From: Chitinophaga solisilvae
GTDB taxonomy: Bacteria > Bacteroidota > Bacteroidia > Chitinophagales > Chitinophagaceae
Length of the DNA: 64,000 bases
Assembly: GCF_009928525.1 (NCBI RefSeq)
Contig: NZ_JAABOK010000006.1
Location: 372,001 to 436,000 of the forward strand
Direction: 5' to 3'
A model generated the notes under the pieces. It was not told the DNA's origin. It ran no database searches and saw only the letters and a program-made list of their open reading frames with translations. Position numbers and translations under genes: made by a program. Positions 60,614 to 64,000 of the stretch are shown here, in pieces (the stretch's first letter is position 1; every line of letters starts with the position of its first letter).

Positions 60614-61353
60614 AGCAGCTCATGGTATTCGACCTCGACGGAACGCTGGCACAGAGTAAGTCGGCAGTAGACGAAGAAATGGCCCCGCTGCTTGCAGCGC
60701 TGTTATCCGTCATGCAGGTAGCCATCATCTCCGGCGGCAGCTGGCCGCAGTTTGAGAAGCAGGTACTGCATTATCTTCCGGCAGCTGCGCCGCTGCATCG
60801 TTTGTCTATCCTGCCCACCTGCGGTACGCAGTTTTATCAATATGATAACGGCTGGAAACAACGGTATGCAGAAAATTTTACGCCTGCAGAGAAGAAGACC
60901 ATCATTGCCGCACTGCAGCAGGCCGTAGCTGAAACCGGATTTACGCCGGAGAAAACCTGGGGCGAACAGATAGAAGACAGGGGCAGCCAGATTACCTGGT
61001 CTGCCCTGGGACAGGAAGCGCCGCCGGAGGAAAAGAAAACCTGGGATCCCGGTTTTTCCAAACGCAAACAGATCAGACAAATATTGGATACGCTGCTCAG
61101 TGCGTATGCCGTGAACCTGGGGGGCATGACATCTGTAGATATTACCAGATCGGGTATAGACAAGGCTTATGGTATCCGTAAACTCCGGGATACGCTGGGG
61201 ATAAGCATAGAAGAGATGTTGTTCGTGGGAGATGCCCTGTTTGAAGGTGGTAACGATTATCCGGCGAAACAGGCAGGTGTTGCCTGTATTGCGGTAAGAG
61301 ATCCGGAAGAAACCAAAAGGGTAGTGGAAACAGCCATCGCCTTCCTGAAGTAA
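60610..61353 (+). CDS. HAD-IIB family sugar-phosphate phosphatase-like protein
   Basis: 247 residues. Motif I VFDLDGTLAQSK, motif II IISGGSW, and motif IV LFVGDALFEGGNDYPAK with a cap between, as in HAD subclass IIB (phosphomannomutase/sucrose-phosphate-phosphatase-like). It probably removes phosphate from a sugar phosphate. Coupled to transketolase by a 4-base overlap, so the substrate may be a pentose-phosphate-pathway side product (inferred). Confidence 0.88.
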   Translation: MKQLMVFDLDGTLAQSKSAVDEEMAPLLAALLSVMQVAIISGGSWPQFEKQVLHYLPAAAPLHRLSILPTCGTQFYQYDNGWKQRYAENFTPAEKKTIIAALQQAVAETGFTPEKTWGEQIEDRGSQITWSALGQEAPPEEKKTWDPGFSKRKQIRQILDTLLSAYAVNLGGMTSVDITRSGIDKAYGIRKLRDTLGISIEEMLFVGDALFEGGNDYPAKQAGVACIAVRDPEETKRVVETAIAFLK

Positions 61354-61391
61354 TCAGCACAGTCATCAAATAATTATGATGGTATTGCTGA
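61354..61391 (+). terminator. Hairpin after the tkt-HAD operon
   Basis: TCAGCA pairs with TGCTGA, and CATCA inside with TGATG. It starts right after the stop codon. No T-run. Confidence 0.55.
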
Positions 61392-61399
61392 CATAGTTG

Positions 61400-61407
61400 T
61401 AGCTTTG
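61400..61407 (+). promoter_or_regulatory. -7 box for the beta-barrel protein gene
   Basis: TAGCTTTG fits TAnnTTTG, 32 bases before the start codon at 61440. Confidence 0.5.
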
Positions 61408-61439
61408 CGTTTTAAAATTTTCTCCACAACAAAGATCTT

Positions 61440-62204
61440 ATGAAAAGCAAACTACGTTTACTCATTGCCGTTAGTGCAATGGTGGTGGTGTTCCCTACAC
61501 TGGTGAAAGCCCAGACTGACCTCGGTATCAAAGGTGGTCTGAGTATTCCCAACCTGACATCCGGCAATTCCGGAAACCCGCTGAACAGTGGCTACAAATC
61601 CCGCGTGGGAGCAGACTTTGGCATTCATGCCGAATTCCATCTTACCAAACATTTTTCTATCCAGCCGGAAGTACGTTATTCTTCCCAGGGTGGTAAGAAA
61701 GATGGCGGACAGGCTTTTGTAACGCCTCAGAATTTACCTGTTCCTCCGGGCACCCCATTACCGCCATACCTCTATGCTGATTACAAGAGCGTGGCAAAAA
61801 TCAATTACCTGATGGTACCTGTACTGGCAAAGTATCATTTTGGTTTCAGCAGCAAATGGGATCTGTATGTAGCAGCCGGACCGTTTGTCAGCTTCCTGGT
61901 ATCTGCTAAAAATGAAACCAGCGGCGCAGGCCCGGTATTCCTGGATGCAGAGCATAAACAGCCCATCATGCCGTCAGCAGATTTTAATGAGAAAAGAGAC
62001 ATCAAAAATGAACTGAAAGGCACCAACTTTGGTCTGGATGGTCATGTAGGTATCGCGTACCGTTTCAACAGAAGCAGCATCTTCGTTGAAGGTGGCGGCC
62101 ACTACGGATTTGTAAAAATCCAGAAAGATAAAGTCAACGGTGAAAACAACACCGGCGCCGGTGTGGTAGTAGTAGGTTATTCCTACCGTATCTGCGGTAA
62201 ATAA
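61440..62204 (+). CDS. Outer-membrane beta-barrel protein (PorT-like)
   Basis: 254 residues. Signal peptide ending in TLVKAQ, then DLGIKGGLSIPNL and alternating strands typical of the small eight-stranded beta-barrel family in Bacteroidota (for example HFSIQPEVRYSSQGGK, KWDLYVAAGPFVSFLV), ending in VVGYSYRICGK. Role unknown; probably sits in the outer membrane. Ends flush with the next convergent gene. Confidence 0.88.
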   Translation: MKSKLRLLIAVSAMVVVFPTLVKAQTDLGIKGGLSIPNLTSGNSGNPLNSGYKSRVGADFGIHAEFHLTKHFSIQPEVRYSSQGGKKDGGQAFVTPQNLPVPPGTPLPPYLYADYKSVAKINYLMVPVLAKYHFGFSSKWDLYVAAGPFVSFLVSAKNETSGAGPVFLDAEHKQPIMPSADFNEKRDIKNELKGTNFGLDGHVGIAYRFNRSSIFVEGGGHYGFVKIQKDKVNGENNTGAGVVVVGYSYRICGK

Positions 62205-62507
62205 TTATGCCAGCAGATTAAAAGACACGATCACAATAGTGACGCTAATACAAACAAGAGACAGGAGGAAGATGTAATCAGCCACTTCCTCCATCTTTTC
62301 ACTCCGCTTCCGGTTCCTGGACCGCATCGACAGAAAGGACAGGATACAACTCCCCATCAGCAGTATCGCTGCAATTCCCGTACAATCATCAATAATAGTC
62401 ACCTGGTTGAAATGTGCCACCCGTATGGATGTCAGCACAATCAGACAAAACCCCAGCAGGTTGGTAGAAGTATTCAGTATATGCGGTGATTTACTTTCGT
62501 TTGTCAT
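62205..62507 (-). CDS. Small membrane protein, function unknown
   Basis: 100 residues. Three hydrophobic stretches (about 17-30, 40-60 and 78-98) separated by a short basic loop RSRNRKRSEK. Not recognised. Its stop codon abuts the barrel gene's stop with no gap. Confidence 0.65.
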   Translation of the reverse strand: MTNESKSPHILNTSTNLLGFCLIVLTSIRVAHFNQVTIIDDCTGIAAILLMGSCILSFLSMRSRNRKRSEKMEEVADYIFLLSLVCISVTIVIVSFNLLA

Positions 62508-62641
62508 AGCCTGATATTATTACTGTAAGATAAATATTAGCCGGCCGCCGAAAAAGTTAAAATACAATTATGGGCGCTTAAAATAAGATTAACGGGGGCG
62601 TATAACTGTATTATCTTTCGGCTTTCAAACCGTTATCCGTT

Positions 62642-64000
62642 ATGAAACATGTGATCTCGTGTATACTGGCCTGTATGCTGGCCGGTTCCGTAAATGCGCA
62701 GTCGCTCTGGTATACGCGTCCTGCAGACGCTATTGCCAAAGATACGCCCCTGGCCTGGAAAGATGATCCCGCCTGGCTGCAGGCATTGCCGCTCGGTAAT
62801 GGTAACATCGGCGCCATGGTTTTCGGAGATGTCAGTCATGAACGGGTACAGCTGAATGAAAAATCACTGTGGAGCGGTAGTCATGATGATAATGATAATC
62901 CCGACGCCGTAAAATACCTGGCAGAGATCCGCAGCCTGCTGTTCCAGGGCCGTTTCAAGGAAGCCACTGCACTGACTAACCGCACACAGGTATGCAAGGG
63001 TGCAGGTTCCGGACATGGCAACGGCGCCAACGTACCTTTCGGCACCTATCAGACGCTGGGTGACCTGCGTATAGATTTCCACCGGCAGCGTCCCTACACC
63101 CGTTACAAACGTTCCCTGAACCTGAAAGAAGCCATCGCTGCGGTCAGCTATGAACAGGATGGGATCACCTATACCCGTGAATATTTTATCAGCGCACCCG
63201 CCAATGTGCTGGCCATCAGACTCACTGCCAGCCGCAAAGGCGCCCTGAGCTTTTCTTTAACGATGGACCGCCCGGAACGCTTTACTACCTCGGCCGATAA
63301 AGGCGATCTGGTCATGAGTGGTGTGCTGGCCGACGGCAAAGGTGGCAACGGAATGGAATATATGGCGCGGCTGCGTGCGAAGCTGACCGGCGGAAGCCAG
63401 TCCTGCAGCGGGAATACGCTGACTGTAAAAAACGCAGACGAAGCGGTGCTGTACCTTTCCGCTTCTACCAGCTATCTGCCTGTATACCCCACCTATACCG
63501 GCAGGGACTACAAAAACCTGGTAGGCAAAGCACTGGAATCCGCTGCCAGACAGTCTTACCAGCAGCTGAGACAATCACATATCAAAGATTACCAGCAATT
63601 TTATAACCGCGTGGATCTTCGTTTGGCCGCTCCCGATAGTCCGGATGATATCCCGACTGATGAACGCCTGCAACGGATGAGAGCTGCCGGCAATGATAAC
63701 TTCCTTACGCAGCTGTATTTTCAATACGGCAGGTACCTGCTGATAGCTTCTTCCCGTCAGGGCTCGCTGCCGGCCAATCTGCAGGGTATCTGGGGCAACA
63801 AGCTACAGTCGCCGTGGAACGGGGATTATCATACCGATATCAACGTACAGATGAACTACTGGCTGGCAGAGAATACCAACCTGGGAGAGCTGCATCTTTC
63901 ACTGACCGATTTTATCCGCAGCATAGAGAAGCCGGCTACGAAGTCGGCCGCCGTACAGTTTGGGATGCGTGGCTGGAGTATCAGCCCGATTGTTAACGTA
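62642..64000 (+). CDS. Glycoside hydrolase family 95 protein (fucosidase-like), partial
   Basis: 453 residues up to the window end; the gene runs on. Signal peptide (MKHVISCILACMLAGSVNAQ), then the GH95 N-terminal domain: ALPLGNGNIGAMVFGDVSHE, QLNEKSLWSGS, GTYQTLGDLRIDF. The (alpha/alpha)6 catalytic part has started with LPANLQGIWGNKLQSPWNGD and TDINVQMNYWLAENTN, which carry catalytic-site Asn and Asp residues in this family. Members are exported alpha-L-fucosidases or galactosidases. The usual length is near 750-850, so roughly half is seen. Confidence 0.93.
   Translation, partial: MKHVISCILACMLAGSVNAQSLWYTRPADAIAKDTPLAWKDDPAWLQALPLGNGNIGAMVFGDVSHERVQLNEKSLWSGSHDDNDNPDAVKYLAEIRSLLFQGRFKEATALTNRTQVCKGAGSGHGNGANVPFGTYQTLGDLRIDFHRQRPYTRYKRSLNLKEAIAAVSYEQDGITYTREYFISAPANVLAIRLTASRKGALSFSLTMDRPERFTTSADKGDLVMSGVLADGKGGNGMEYMARLRAKLTGGSQSCSGNTLTVKNADEAVLYLSASTSYLPVYPTYTGRDYKNLVGKALESAARQSYQQLRQSHIKDYQQFYNRVDLRLAAPDSPDDIPTDERLQRMRAAGNDNFLTQLYFQYGRYLLIASSRQGSLPANLQGIWGNKLQSPWNGDYHTDINVQMNYWLAENTNLGELHLSLTDFIRSIEKPATKSAAVQFGMRGWSISPIVNV

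Overview
The window looks like chromosomal DNA from a Bacteroidota bacterium, most likely a Chitinophaga-type member of the Chitinophagaceae. The reasons are the SusC/SusD pair with an ECF sigma factor and FecR, the many TonB-dependent and secreted glycan-active proteins, -7 promoter boxes of the TAnnTTTG type next to start codons, and the general protein make-up. This assignment is inferred from gene content only. No rRNA, tRNA, CRISPR array, intact insertion sequence or prophage was recognised.

Layout. 1-12264: a CBS-domain protein, a NAPE-PLD-like metallo-beta-lactamase-fold protein, an LCM-family methyltransferase, aconitase (acnA), a CPA2 antiporter, a RibD/DHFR-like reductase, an unknown protein, an AraC regulator, a YihY/BrkB membrane protein and a ThuA protein. 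12421-15750: a cobalamin riboswitch ahead of a TonB-dependent receptor and a DUF4198 (NikM-like) protein, which suggests corrinoid or cobalt uptake. 15870-24799: a divergent RpiA, a TetR regulator with repeated operator-like sites and its DUF1348 neighbour, a two-domain DNA ligase D, a PfkB sugar kinase, an AraC regulator with an SDR, and topoisomerase III.

24923-44489 holds a TonB/anti-sigma/ECF locus. Sigma factor, FecR, a GH2 enzyme and a small unknown protein run leftwards. SusC, SusD, a thioredoxin-domain protein and an S9 prolyl-oligopeptidase-type peptidase run rightwards. Opposite them lie three paralogous small exported proteins with two conserved cysteines, a CxxC thioredoxin-like lipoprotein, a MauE-like redox membrane protein and a fused FAD-oxidoreductase/GT-C-like membrane protein. 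From inside susC (about 31050) to about 42500-43000 the DNA is visibly AT-rich with A/T-ending codons, unlike the rest of the window. This looks like a replaced or imported cassette, and it is the best candidate here for an undescribed system.

44908-64000: an AraC regulator, a MetR-like LysR regulator convergent with a MetX-like hydrolase, and then a compact eight-gene operon (48269-54541). That operon encodes an FAD oxidoreductase, a methyltransferase, a type III polyketide synthase, enoyl-reductase-like SDR, FabZ-like, ketosynthase and acyl carrier proteins, and a phosphopantetheinyl transferase. It looks like a self-contained phenolic-lipid (alkylresorcinol/alkylquinone-like) pathway with its own fatty-acid machinery. 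After it come a DUF3887 hydrolase, a pseudo-receiver/CRP regulator, aspartate ammonia-lyase, transketolase with a HAD phosphatase, an outer-membrane beta-barrel protein, a small membrane protein and the start of a GH95 fucosidase cut by the window end.

Two related long palindromes (5344-5483 and 22589-22734), built on GAATTAC-type heptamers, fill the gaps between convergent genes. A solo heptamer array lies before the riboswitch.
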